Of a stretch of 64,000 nucleotides of DNA, positions 20,021 to 30,171 are shown piece by piece. The notes under the pieces are model-generated. The model saw nothing but the letters and a program-made list of their open reading frames with translations. It did no database searches and had not been told where the DNA came from. Source of the DNA: Streptomyces davaonensis JCM 4913. Its GTDB lineage: Bacteria; Actinomycetota; Actinomycetes; Streptomycetales; Streptomycetaceae. Each line of letters starts with the position of its first letter. The first letter of the stretch is position 1. The stretch is from the NCBI RefSeq assembly GCF_000349325.1, contig NC_020504.1, forward strand, positions 868,001-932,000, read 5' to 3'. The translations under genes and the position numbers were made by a program.

Positions 20021-20986
20021 ATGTCCGACGCCGTCGAGCCGGTTCAGCCGGTGCTGGAGCCGGCGGCCGCCGCTTTCGCCGAGGCGACCGCGAACCCGCC
20101 GTACCTCTTCGAGCTGCCGCCGTCCGAGGGCCGCAAGGCGGTCGACGAGGTGCAGGCCGGTCAGATCGACAAGCCCGCCGTCGACGAGGAGTGGGTCACC
20201 GTCTCCGGCGGTCCGACCGGCAGCGTCCGGGCCCGGATCGTCCGGCCCGCCGGCGCCGAGGGCCCGCTGCCGGTGATCCTCTACATCCATGGCGCGGGCT
20301 GGGTGTTCGGCAACGCCCACACCCACGACCGGCTGGTGCGCGAACTGGCCGTCGGCACCGGTGCCGCCGTGGTCTTCCCGGAGTACGACCTCTCCCCCGA
20401 GGCGCGCTACCCGGTGGCCATCGAGCAGAACTACACGGTGGCGAAGTGGGTCGTGGACCAGGGCGCCGCCCAGAGCCTGGACGGGTCCCGGCTGGCCGTG
20501 GCCGGTGACTCGGTCGGCGGCAACATGTCCGCCGCGCTGACGCTGATGGCCAAGCAGCGCGGAGACCTGCCGCTGGTCCAGCAGGTGCTGTTCTACCCGG
20601 TGACCGACGCCGCGTTCGACACCCCCTCGTACCGGCAGTTCGCTGAGGGCTACTTCCTGCGCCGGGACGGCATGCAGTGGTTCTGGGACCAGTACACGAC
20701 CGAGGAGTCCGAGCGCGCACAGATCACCGCCTCACCGCTGCGCGCCACCACCGAGCAGCTCACCGGGCTGCCCCCGGCGCTGGTGATCACCGGTGAGGCC
20801 GATGTGCTGCGGGACGAGGGCGAGGCGTACGCCAACAAGCTCCGCGAGGCCGGGGTCGCCGTCACCTCCGTGCGCTTCCAGGGCATCATCCACGACTTCG
20901 TGATGCTCGACGCCCTGCGCGAGACGCACGCCGCCGAGGCCGCCATCACCCTCGCGATCGGCACCCTGCGCAGCGCGCTCTCCTGA
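20021..20986 (+). CDS. Alpha/beta hydrolase (HSL/GDXG-type esterase)
   Basis: 321 residues. The oxyanion loop is YIHGAGWVFG, the nucleophile elbow is AVAGDSVGGNMS, the acid is in TGEADVLRDEGEAYA and the base histidine in FQGIIHDFV. It is an intracellular carboxylesterase by family. The ATG follows GGGAGTCAGAC. It is paralogous to the esterase at 11334-12287 and keeps the canonical GDS elbow which that copy has lost. A strong hairpin terminator follows the stop codon. Confidence 0.9.
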   Translation: MSDAVEPVQPVLEPAAAAFAEATANPPYLFELPPSEGRKAVDEVQAGQIDKPAVDEEWVTVSGGPTGSVRARIVRPAGAEGPLPVILYIHGAGWVFGNAHTHDRLVRELAVGTGAAVVFPEYDLSPEARYPVAIEQNYTVAKWVVDQGAAQSLDGSRLAVAGDSVGGNMSAALTLMAKQRGDLPLVQQVLFYPVTDAAFDTPSYRQFAEGYFLRRDGMQWFWDQYTTEESERAQITASPLRATTEQLTGLPPALVITGEADVLRDEGEAYANKLREAGVAVTSVRFQGIIHDFVMLDALRETHAAEAAITLAIGTLRSALS

Positions 20987-20998
20987 CGCCACGCACAG

Positions 20999-21045
20999 CA
21001 CAGCGCGGGAGGGCTCCCGTTCCGGGGAGTCCCTCCCGCGCTGTG
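20999..21045. terminator. Bidirectional hairpin terminator
   Basis: The arms CACAGCGCGGGAGGG (20999-21013) and CCCTCCCGCGCTGTG (21031-21045) form a perfect 15-bp stem around a 17-base loop. It sits between the convergent esterase and argG genes, 12 bases after one stop codon and 15 before the other, so it probably ends both transcripts. No U-run follows, which is common in Streptomyces. Confidence 0.85.
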
Positions 21046-21060
21046 TGCGCACCGTCACCG

Positions 21061-22608
<1,548 letters not shown>

Positions 22609-22661
22609 TCACCACGTAAACCTTGCTCGACAATCAGCCATGGCTCGGGGGGAGTTGGCGC

Positions 22662-23492
22662 ATGGAAGGCACGGTCGACGGGTTCCGCTACGGGGCGGTG
22701 ACCCCTGTGGCGGCCTATGTGATGGCGTGCCTTGGCGGGGCGCTGGGGCTGCGCTGCATCGTCCGGTCGCTGATCAACGAAGGGTCCTGGAAGCCCGGCT
22801 GGCTGGCGCTGGGCGCCACCTCGATCGGCTGCGGCATCTGGACCATGCACTTCATCGCGATGATCGGCTTCCAGGTCGAGGAGACCCGGATCCGCTACGA
22901 CGCCTCACTGACGGTCCTCAGCCTGATCGTGGCGATCGTGGTGGTCGGCGTGGGGGTCTTCATCGTGGGCTATCGCGGCGCGGGCAGGTCCTCGCTGACC
23001 CTCGCTGGTGTGATCACCGGGCTCGGGGTCGCTGCCATGCACTACCTCGGCATGGCGGCGATGCAGCTCAATGGGGACCTCCGGTACAACGCGCTCACCG
23101 TCCACCTCTCCATCCTGATCGCCATCGCCGCCGCGACCGCCGCGCTGTGGGCGGCCGTGTCGGTGCGGGGCTTCCTGATGAGCCTCGGCGCGAGCCTGGT
23201 GATGGGCGTGGCCGTGTCCGGGATGCACTACACCGGCATGGCCGCCGTGGACGTCCATCTGCACAGCGCGACGACCGGCGGCTCCTGGTCGGGCGACTCG
23301 CCCATGTCCCTGCTGCTCCCCATGCTGATCGGCCCGATCGTGTTCCTGCTGCTGGCGGGCGTGGTGGTGATGTTCGATCCGCTGCTGGTCCTCGGCGACG
23401 ACGAAGGCGGGCGCCCGGCCGAACGACCCGAGACACCCCGGCTCGGGAACCGGGAGACCGTCAAGGGCGGTCCGCCGCAAGGGCGTTCGTAG
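22662..23492 (+). CDS. MHYT-domain integral membrane sensor
   Basis: 276 residues with about seven transmembrane helices. The three MHYT repeats are WTMHFIAM, AAMHYLGM and SGMHYTGM; their Met/His residues are proposed to bind copper and sense a diatomic gas or redox state. In many bacteria the MHYT unit is fused to GGDEF/EAL enzymes; here it stands alone with a short polar C-terminal tail, as is common in actinomycetes. The ATG at 22662 has GGGGGGAG upstream. A metallophosphoesterase gene begins 20 bases after its stop and may share its transcript. Confidence 0.88.
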   Translation: MEGTVDGFRYGAVTPVAAYVMACLGGALGLRCIVRSLINEGSWKPGWLALGATSIGCGIWTMHFIAMIGFQVEETRIRYDASLTVLSLIVAIVVVGVGVFIVGYRGAGRSSLTLAGVITGLGVAAMHYLGMAAMQLNGDLRYNALTVHLSILIAIAAATAALWAAVSVRGFLMSLGASLVMGVAVSGMHYTGMAAVDVHLHSATTGGSWSGDSPMSLLLPMLIGPIVFLLLAGVVVMFDPLLVLGDDEGGRPAERPETPRLGNRETVKGGPPQGRS

Positions 23493-23512
23493 ATCATTGT
23501 TACGGTTCACCG

Positions 23513-25015
23513 GTGTCTGACTCTTCACGCGATACCGCCGAAGGCGCCGGCTGGGGAACCGCGGAACGCGGTGCGTACCGGCGGCTGATGCCCGCCGAGG
23601 TCCAGAAGATCTCCTGGCTGGACCCGAGAATGCTGTGGGCTGCCCGCAACGGCGTGCTGGCCTCCTGGTTCGGGGACCCGACCGGCCGCACGCGCAGCCG
23701 CTGGGTGGCGCAGCTGGCCGCGGCCGGGGCACCCGCCGACAAGGTGATCCGGCGCACCGACCCCGACCGCTTCTCCTTCCTGGTCATCGGGGACACCGGG
23801 GAGGGCGACGAGCCCCAGTACGCCGTGGTGCCGGGGCTGTTGGAGGCGGGCCGGGACACCAGCTTCGCGGTGCTCGCCAGTGACGTCATCTACCCGGTGG
23901 GCAGCGCGGACGACTACGGCGCGAAGTTCTTCCGGCCCTACCAGGACTACCCGGCACCGATCTACGCGATACCCGGCAACCACGACTGGTACGAGGACCT
24001 CGGCGCGTTCATGCGCGTCTTCTGCGACGACGCCCCGCCCCTGGAGCCCGAGCCGAGGCCGCGCCCGCTGACCCGGGCCTGGCTGCGCGCCCTGCTGTGG
24101 CACCGGGCTCGCCGCACGGACGGCCGACACCTGGACGAGGCCCGGAAGTTGCGCTCCGCCCCGGCCCAACAGGCGGTCCAGCCGGGCCCGTACTGGGCCG
24201 TCGACGCCGGACCGGTCCGGATCATAGGCATCGACACGGGCCTGCTCGGCACCCTCGACGCCGAACAGGGCGCCTGGCTGCGCGAGGTCTCCCGCGACCC
24301 ACGCCCGAAGATCCTGATCACGGGCTCACCGCTGTACGTGGACGGCGAGCACCACCCCTGCGAGATCGAGGGCGGCGGCACGGTCGACGACATCGTCCGC
24401 GATCCGGCGCACCGCTATGTGGCGGCGATAGGCGGCGACATCCACAACTACCAGCGCTACCCGGTCAAGGTGGACGACCGCACGATCCAGTACGTCGTCT
24501 CGGGCGGCGGCGGCGCGTTCATGCACGCCACGCACACCATCCCCCGGGTCGACGTGGCGAACGTGACCGAGAAGGACTTCCGCTGCTACCCCCTGCGCGG
24601 CGACTCCCTCGCCTTCTACAGCAGGCTGTACGGCCGCCGCCTGCGCCTGCGCCGCTTCTTCGCGCTCTCCGAGGCCGAAGCGGCGGGGGTGGTCGCCGAG
24701 CGGCTGGGCATCCCGCTGACCAGGGCCCAGCATGCGACCGCCCGGATCACCCGCCGTACCCGTCTGGTGGCGAGCCTGCTCGGCGCGGGCCGCCGCCCGG
24801 ACCGCACCGCCCGCTTCCGCCTCCCGGTGCGCAAGATCTACACCTCCCTCTTCTCCCCCGGCTCGGCGACCTACAGCCCGCCGTTCTTCAAGTGCTTCCT
24901 GCGCGTGGACGTCTCCCCGGAGTCGGTCCGGCTGCGCTGTTACGCCGCGACGGGGAACCGGGCACAGGAGATCGAGCCACCGGTGGAGGACGAAGTGACG
25001 ATTCCCCTGGTCTGA
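23513..25015 (+). CDS. Metallophosphoesterase family protein
   Basis: 500 residues. The calcineurin-like metal motifs are in order: VIGDTGEGDE (GD), VLASDVIYPVGSADDY (in the place of GDxxY), PGNHDWYED (GNHD) and GGDIHNYQRYP (GDxH). It therefore probably uses a two-metal centre to cleave a phosphomonoester or diester. The GTG at 23513 is chosen because the open frame upstream is only the shadow of the MHYT gene. There is no signal peptide and no clear ribosome site. The C-terminal 150 residues do not match a domain I recognise. Confidence 0.85.
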   Translation: MSDSSRDTAEGAGWGTAERGAYRRLMPAEVQKISWLDPRMLWAARNGVLASWFGDPTGRTRSRWVAQLAAAGAPADKVIRRTDPDRFSFLVIGDTGEGDEPQYAVVPGLLEAGRDTSFAVLASDVIYPVGSADDYGAKFFRPYQDYPAPIYAIPGNHDWYEDLGAFMRVFCDDAPPLEPEPRPRPLTRAWLRALLWHRARRTDGRHLDEARKLRSAPAQQAVQPGPYWAVDAGPVRIIGIDTGLLGTLDAEQGAWLREVSRDPRPKILITGSPLYVDGEHHPCEIEGGGTVDDIVRDPAHRYVAAIGGDIHNYQRYPVKVDDRTIQYVVSGGGGAFMHATHTIPRVDVANVTEKDFRCYPLRGDSLAFYSRLYGRRLRLRRFFALSEAEAAGVVAERLGIPLTRAQHATARITRRTRLVASLLGAGRRPDRTARFRLPVRKIYTSLFSPGSATYSPPFFKCFLRVDVSPESVRLRCYAATGNRAQEIEPPVEDEVTIPLV

Positions 25016-25082
25016 GCGGAACACCCCGGCCCCGGGCGCGGTTGGCACGGAGGGTGCACTGATTGAACCTTGGAGGATCTCA

Positions 25083-26120
25083 ATGCCGTCGACCTCGCGT
25101 CCACTGCGCAGGCTGGGCTTCCTGACCATAGGGCTGTTCGACGAGAGCGATCCGCGCCTCGGCCATGAGTCCACGCTCGGCCTCATCCAACTGGGCGAGC
25201 AGCTCGGCTTCGACAGCGCCTGGGTCCGCCACCGCCATCTCCAGTACGGCATCTCCTCCCCCGTCGCCCTGCTGGCGGCGGCCACGCAGCGCACTCGCCG
25301 GATCGAGCTCGGCACCGCGGTCATCCCGCTCGGCTGGGAGAACCCGCTGCGCCTGGCCGAGGACCTGGCCACGGTCGACATCCTGTCGGGCGGCCGCCTG
25401 AACCCGGGCGTGAGCGTGGGCCCGCCGATGCACTACGACCGCGTCAAGGAGGCGCTGTACCCCGACACGGCTCAGGCGGAGGACTTCGGCTACGAACGGG
25501 TGCGCCGCCTGCTGGACTTCGTGCGCGGTGAAGCCGCCACCGACTTCGACGGAACCGAGGGCTTCGAGGTCTTCTCCGACCGCGTCCAGCCGCACTCCCC
25601 CGGCCTCGGCAGCCGCCTGTGGTACGGCGGCGGCAGCCTCGGCTCGGCCCGGTGGGCGGGCGAGCACGGCATGAACTTCCTGACGAGCAGCGTGGTGAAG
25701 GCGGAGGGGTTGGAGGGGGCGGCGGAGCCGGAGGACTTCGCGGACATCCAGCTCTCCCACATCCGGGCCTTCCGCGCGGCTCACCCGGACGGCGAGAAGG
25801 CGCGGGTCTCCCAGGGTCTGGTGGTCGTCCCCACCGACTCGGCCACGCCCGAACAGCGCGCCAAGTACGAGGAGTACGCGCTCAAGCGCACCCCTCGCAC
25901 GCTCTCCCCCCAGGGTCCGGCCCGCCTGATGTTCGCCCCGGACATCGTCGGCACCAGCGCGGAGATAGCGGACCGCCTCCACGACCATGCCGCGTTCCGA
26001 GAGGTGGACGAGGTGGCGTTCGCCCTCCCCTTCACCTTCGACCACGAGGACTACGTCCAGATCCTGACGGACATGGCCACGAAGCTGGGACCGGAACTGG
26101 GCTGGCAGCCGTCCGCGTGA
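25083..26120 (+). CDS. LLM-class (luciferase-like) flavin-dependent oxidoreductase
   Basis: 345 residues of the bacterial-luciferase TIM-barrel family. It shows LGFLTIGLFDE at the N-terminus, FDSAWVRHRHLQYG, IELGTAVIPLGWENPLRLAEDLATVDILSGGRL and LWYGGGSLGSARWAGEHGMNFL. Such enzymes use FMN or F420 with molecular oxygen or as hydride carriers; the substrate is unknown. The ATG follows TTGGAGGATCTCA, an excellent ribosome site. It stands alone, and 7 bases beyond its stop lies the end of a decayed gene on the opposite strand. Confidence 0.87.
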   Translation: MPSTSRPLRRLGFLTIGLFDESDPRLGHESTLGLIQLGEQLGFDSAWVRHRHLQYGISSPVALLAAATQRTRRIELGTAVIPLGWENPLRLAEDLATVDILSGGRLNPGVSVGPPMHYDRVKEALYPDTAQAEDFGYERVRRLLDFVRGEAATDFDGTEGFEVFSDRVQPHSPGLGSRLWYGGGSLGSARWAGEHGMNFLTSSVVKAEGLEGAAEPEDFADIQLSHIRAFRAAHPDGEKARVSQGLVVVPTDSATPEQRAKYEEYALKRTPRTLSPQGPARLMFAPDIVGTSAEIADRLHDHAAFREVDEVAFALPFTFDHEDYVQILTDMATKLGPELGWQPSA

Positions 26121-26127
26121 CGGCCCG

Positions 26128-26598
26128 TCACAAGGCCGCGCGAATCTCCGCCGCCGGAAAGGGAGTTCGCTTGCTCCGGGTGAGCAGGCGCTGATGGAAG
26201 TCGCCCAGGACGACGGCGTGCGCGGCGTGGCGGTCGAGGAGCGCGGCGATACCCTCGAAGTCACGGCTCAGGGCATGTCCGAGGTCGGCGAAGAACACGT
26301 CGTGGCCGTCGGTGAGAAGGCTGCCGAAGTGGGCGTCGAAGTAAATCAGCCCCCGCTCGCTCATGAACCGCGTCCCCCGGCGCAGGGCATCGTCCACCCA
26401 CGCATACGCCGCCGCCGACCCCACGGTCTCCCAGACGGCGAGCGCTCAGGAGTGACAGCCGCGCGCCCACGGTCGCGTACGTGGACACCCTCGCGGAAGT
26501 CCCGACCCGCTCGCTGATCATTGCGTGTACCTCCGCAGGGACCGTAGCCGCCCGCGCCTGTCGGTGCTGCTCGATTTCCGCGCGGACGGCCGGCAGCG
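26128..26598 (-). pseudogene. Truncated, frameshifted kinase-like protein remnant
   Basis: The last 98 codons (26424 to 26128) read GSAAAYAWVDDALRRG, RGLIYFDAHFGSLLTDG and VFFADLGHALSRDF, which resemble the C-terminal catalytic part of actinobacterial aminoglycoside-phosphotransferase-like or protein-kinase-like proteins. The preceding stretch (26598 to about 26440) is in another frame (EIEQHRQARA, ISERVGTSARVSTYATVGARLSLLS), so a frameshift lies near 26435. The 5' part is missing where the MFS gene ends, and the distance between DFEGIAALLDRH and the end looks short, which suggests an internal deletion. Most likely a dead gene; assembly error is a less likely alternative. Confidence 0.6.
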
Positions 26599-26600
26599 TC

Positions 26601-27800
26601 TCAGTCCTTCGGCTCCGCTCCCACCAGCGCGCCGTCCCGGCGCACGACGGCCAGGGCAGCCCCGGCCGCGGCGATGACCGCCAGGGCCGCGAAGCCGTAG
26701 GTCAGGGTCGTGACCGTGGCGACTCCGGCGACCAGGAGGGGGCCTCCGGCATCGCCGAGTTCGCGGCCCAGTTCGGCCGCGCCCATGGTCTGGCCCATAC
26801 GTTCCTCAGCGGTGCTGGTGGCGAGGGCGGCGAAGCCGAGCGGGGTGATGAGGCCGGTGCCGGCGCCGATCAGGACGGCGGAGAGGAGTACGCCGGTCAG
26901 GCCGGGCAGCGTGGCGCAGGCCAGGCCCGCGGCGGTGATCGCCAGACCGGCCGCCAGGCCCGTGCCGGTCGTCAACCTGCCGTTGTCCAGGGCGCGTCCG
27001 GCGTACGGCTGCACCACGGCCGCCGTTGCCGCGAGGGCCGAGACGGCCGCTCCCGTGGCGATGGTGCCGAGTCCGGCCACGGCGCCGGAGACCGGCAGGA
27101 AGCCGACGCCGACGGAGAGGGCGGCGGTCGCGGCGGCGAGGGCGGCGGTGGGGCCGAGGAAGACGGGGTCGGCCAGTCGGCGGGCGAGGTCCACCAGGGT
27201 CTGGCGCTGCTTCGGCAGCGGCGGTACCACCGGTACGGCCGCCATCGCCCACAGCGCGACCGCGGCGCCGAGCACCGCGAGCACCGTGAACAGCAGGCGC
27301 AGGCCCCCGGCCCACACGAGCAGTCCGCCCAGGAGGGGGCCGAGGGTGTAGCCGATGGACTTGTAGAAGCCGTAACTGCCGAAGGCCCGGCCGCGTCTGG
27401 CCGCCGGGTTGAGGCGGGCCACCAGTGCGGACGCGGACGGGGAGAAGGCCGAGGCGGCGGCGCCTTGGCCCAGGCGCGCGGCCCAGAGCCAGCCCGGGCT
27501 GTCGGCGACGGCGTACAGCGCCGAGGCAACGGCGAAGGCGACCAGGCCGCCGAGGAGGACCGGCTTGGCGCCGATCCGGTCGGCGAGGGTGCCGAAGACC
27601 GGCTTGAGGACGACCTCGGCGCCGTCGTAGAGGGCGAGGAGTCCGCCGAGGACGAGCAGTGAGGTGACGGCGTCGTCGGAGAAGCCGCCGAGGTTCGCGG
27701 CGATGCCGTGCGCGCCGAAGGCGGTCGTGAACCCGGCGGCGTACAAGGGCCACATGGTGCGAGCGGGCGCCACCTGTGCCGTGGGCCCCGGGGTGGTCAT
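26601..27800 (-). CDS. MFS transporter
   Basis: 399 residues with about twelve transmembrane segments. The MFS signature between helices 2 and 3 reads GTLADRIGAKPVLLGG. It resembles drug-efflux or nitrate/sulfate-type facilitators of the 12-helix class; the substrate is not readable. Its ATG overlaps the stop of the upstream ChrB-like gene in an ATGA, so the two are translationally coupled and probably act together. Confidence 0.85.
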   Translation of the reverse strand: MTTPGPTAQVAPARTMWPLYAAGFTTAFGAHGIAANLGGFSDDAVTSLLVLGGLLALYDGAEVVLKPVFGTLADRIGAKPVLLGGLVAFAVASALYAVADSPGWLWAARLGQGAAASAFSPSASALVARLNPAARRGRAFGSYGFYKSIGYTLGPLLGGLLVWAGGLRLLFTVLAVLGAAVALWAMAAVPVVPPLPKQRQTLVDLARRLADPVFLGPTAALAAATAALSVGVGFLPVSGAVAGLGTIATGAAVSALAATAAVVQPYAGRALDNGRLTTGTGLAAGLAITAAGLACATLPGLTGVLLSAVLIGAGTGLITPLGFAALATSTAEERMGQTMGAAELGRELGDAGGPLLVAGVATVTTLTYGFAALAVIAAAGAALAVVRRDGALVGAEPKD

Positions 27801-28363
27801 CGGTGGTCCTCCGGGGTGCCGTGCAGGACCGCGAAGACGCGTTCCGCGTAGTCCTCGCAGACGGACACGCAGGTGGTGAGGCGGGCCGCCGCCTCGGCGG
27901 CCTCCGGTGCGCCGAACACGTCCCGGGCGGTCAGGTCCCGGTGCCAGCGGCGCAGCCGCTCCAACGACTGCTCCTCCTCTTCCAGTTCGGCGAGGGTGAA
28001 CTTGGCCTTGCCGATCTCCTTGGCGATCTCCGCCTCGAACTTGCCGCAGTCGGCCAGGAATTCGGTCCAGTCCGCCGAGCGCGCGGCGTTGAACATCTCC
28101 CGGAAGCGGGCGGCATCCTCGGAGCTGCGACCCGCCGCGCTGAGTGTCACGGCCGTACCGCCCGACTTCTCCGTCAGCTCCAGAGCGCGGGACACCCCTT
28201 CCGCGAAGACCTGGACGTCGGGCACGGCCCACACGCCCTGCCCGAGGGAGAGCGCGCCGATCCGGCGCAGCTCACGCCAGACGGCGACCCGATGGCGGGA
28301 CGGTTCGGCGGGAATCTTCATCACCAGGACGAGCCAGCGCGCATCCGGTTCCGTGGTCGACAC
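27797..28363 (-). CDS. ChrB N-terminal domain-like protein
   Basis: 188 residues from GTG 28363. The conserved start, WLVLVMKIPAEPSRHRVAVWRELRRIGAL followed by QGVWAVPD, matches the N-terminal domain of chromate-resistance protein ChrB, and a coiled helical middle (LEEEEQSLERLRRWHRDLTARD) follows. In chromate operons ChrB senses chromate beside the ChrA exporter; here the partner is an MFS transporter, so the substrate may be different. A TACATT hexamer sits 7 bases before GTG 28363, which suits a leaderless transcript and decides against the longer open frame up to 28609. Confidence 0.68.
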   Translation of the reverse strand: MSTTEPDARWLVLVMKIPAEPSRHRVAVWRELRRIGALSLGQGVWAVPDVQVFAEGVSRALELTEKSGGTAVTLSAAGRSSEDAARFREMFNAARSADWTEFLADCGKFEAEIAKEIGKAKFTLAELEEEEQSLERLRRWHRDLTARDVFGAPEAAEAAARLTTCVSVCEDYAERVFAVLHGTPEDHR

Positions 28364-28479
28364 AGCCACGAATGTAGCAGGGGTTACACAGACTCCTGTG
28401 ACGCTCCGAACCTCGGCGTATCCCCGCAGGCCAGGGCGCTCGCCGCGCGCTACACGCCCGCGCTTCTTACGATCGCGGA

Positions 28480-28752
28480 GTGGCACATTCCTTCGAGGAG
28501 CTGATCGAGAAGCAGCGCGCCGCCGACCAGGCGCACCGTCGGGTCGAGGGACTGCGTGCGCAGTACGGACCACCGGCTCAGGTCGGCGGCTGGTCCCAGA
28601 CGCAGACACAGACCTACGAGACCGCGTGGCGCGCCTGGCGCGACCTCGCCCGGGACGCCCACACCTCCGTCACGGAGTACGCCAAGGAGCAGGGCGCGTC
28701 GCTCGGGGCGGTCGAGGCCGAGGTGGCACAGGCGGTGCGGCACAGCGCGTAG
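28480..28752 (+). CDS. Small hypothetical protein (90 aa)
   Basis: Starts at GTG 28480. The sequence is helical and polar (FEELIEKQRAADQAHRRVEGLRAQYG, then WRAWRDLARDAHTSVTEYAKEQG) with no signal peptide or cysteine. Codon use is typical of the window and the gene has its own intergenic space. I do not recognise a domain. It is divergent from the ChrB-like gene and convergent with the DUF5990-like gene. Confidence 0.65.
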   Translation: MAHSFEELIEKQRAADQAHRRVEGLRAQYGPPAQVGGWSQTQTQTYETAWRAWRDLARDAHTSVTEYAKEQGASLGAVEAEVAQAVRHSA

Positions 28753-28762
28753 GAGCACCCGC

Positions 28763-29242
28763 TCAGCCGGACGGCGTCCGCTCTTCTCGCTCGGCGGTCC
28801 AGGTGACCCGCGGGGGCACCACCCGCGCGCACAGCGGCATCCCATGGGCATCGGTCAGGCCCAGGCGCCCCACCAGCAGCCCAGCCCGGGCCGCGGCCTC
28901 CAGAATCCCGGCGGGAACGGCGTCGAGCATGAGCTTCGCGCGGCGGAACATCGTGAAGGTGCCGTTCTCGTCGACCGAACCCCAGGACAGGTAGACGAAC
29001 CGTTCTCCTGGGCGGCCCTGCACGTAAGGGCCCCGCACATCGATCCCGGTCGCCGAGGCGGGCGTATCGCATTCCAGCGTCCAGGACGCGGACGCCGCGT
29101 CGCCCGGCTGGGGATCCAGCAGGTCGGCCGGCCGGTCACGCCGCTGCACGGCGACATGGATGTCGCGGTACTCCGCCTCCGCACCGTCCGGGGCGGGGCA
29201 GGTGCGTCCGGGCAGGTCGACGGCGTCGATGCGAATCTGCAT
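28763..29242 (-). CDS. DUF5990-like protein
   Basis: 159 residues starting at ATG 29242 (MQIRIDAVDLPGRTC). The central block WGSVDENGTFTMFRRAKLMLDAVP and the ending GRLGLTDAHGMPLCA match an uncharacterised actinobacterial family that I associate with DUF5990. There is no signal peptide or membrane segment. The ORF is open to 29332, but the shorter start agrees with homologues. Function unknown. Confidence 0.68.
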   Translation of the reverse strand: MQIRIDAVDLPGRTCPAPDGAEAEYRDIHVAVQRRDRPADLLDPQPGDAASASWTLECDTPASATGIDVRGPYVQGRPGERFVYLSWGSVDENGTFTMFRRAKLMLDAVPAGILEAAARAGLLVGRLGLTDAHGMPLCARVVPPRVTWTAEREERTPSG

Positions 29243-29406
29243 GGGGTCATCATCCCCACCACCGGCGAACCGTGGGTACGCGTGCTCCTGGTGATCTGAG
29301 TACGAGTGCTCAGGTCCGGCGTGCCCTGGCACCGCAAAGATCGATGCAGCGGCGCAGCCGAACGCGTCGGCTCCTTCCCAGCTGAGACAGTTACGGAGAA
29401 CTCGCC

Positions 29407-29859
29407 ATGTCCCGACGTATCGCCCTGTCCGTGGCCGCCGGTGTCGTCGTCCTCGGAGGCGCCGGAGCCTTCGCCCTCGCCTACGCCGGGGACCAGCCCC
29501 CCGCTCTGTCGGAGAGCAAGGCCCGCTACACCGCGCCCGACGGCGACCGGGACGGCTCGTTCACCTTCACCACCGAGGTCACCGCCTCCTCCGGCATCGA
29601 GAGCGTGAAGGTGCTGGCCTGGCCCGGCGACTCCGCGCTCGCCAAGGAGGAGCCGACCGCGAAGGAGATGGCCGCGGTGGAGTCCGCCGCGTGCACGGCC
29701 GCCGGCGCAGAGACCGTGCGCTGCACCTACACCGCCGCGGTAAGCGACGCAGACGCCGCGTCGTCCCCGCGCGGTCCCTGGCATGTTGCCGTGCTGGCCA
29801 CCGACAAGGACGGCACCACGACCCTCGAAACGAAGGTGGCGGGCTTCACCGTCGACTGA
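29407..29859 (+). CDS. Secreted hypothetical protein (DUF5707-like)
   Basis: 150 residues with a Sec signal peptide (SRRIALSVAAGVVVLGGAGAFALAYA, about residues 2-27), then a single small all-beta-looking domain that includes two cysteines (AACTAAGAETVRCTY) likely to form a disulfide outside the cell. The ATG has GGAGAA 8 bases upstream. It is probably exported as a free protein, since no lipobox or sortase motif is present. The family assignment is from memory and tentative. Confidence 0.68.
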   Translation: MSRRIALSVAAGVVVLGGAGAFALAYAGDQPPALSESKARYTAPDGDRDGSFTFTTEVTASSGIESVKVLAWPGDSALAKEEPTAKEMAAVESAACTAAGAETVRCTYTAAVSDADAASSPRGPWHVAVLATDKDGTTTLETKVAGFTVD

Positions 29860-29916
29860 CCCGAACCCCCGTGTAGCCTCACGGTTTCCGCCTTGAACTC
29901 GAAGAGGAGCAGACCC

Positions 29917-30150
29917 ATGACATCGGACGGCGCACGGTCGAGGATCACGGTCGACGGTGAGGAGTTCGAGGTCGTGCAGCCGTACGACAGCCCGGGGACG
30001 TACCAGCTCACCTGGGTGTCCGGGCCCGATCCGCAGTATGGGTTCGGATTCCGCACGCATCCCCCGGAGCCGGTCGGCCAGGCCGAACTCGAAGAGGCCG
30101 TTCGGGACTTCCTCTCTCAGGTCGACCCGGCCACCGGGTACATCGAATAG
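29917..30150 (+). CDS. Small hypothetical protein (77 aa)
   Basis: Starts at ATG 29917 behind GAAGAGGAGCAG, a strong ribosome site. The protein is acidic and soluble (GARSRITVDGEEFEVVQPYD, then FGFRTHPPEPVGQAELEEAV), with no cysteine or membrane segment. No domain recognised. It follows the secreted DUF5707-like gene by 57 bases. Confidence 0.68.
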   Translation: MTSDGARSRITVDGEEFEVVQPYDSPGTYQLTWVSGPDPQYGFGFRTHPPEPVGQAELEEAVRDFLSQVDPATGYIE

Positions 30151-30171
30151 CGCCGGACGGGGGCGGCGGCC

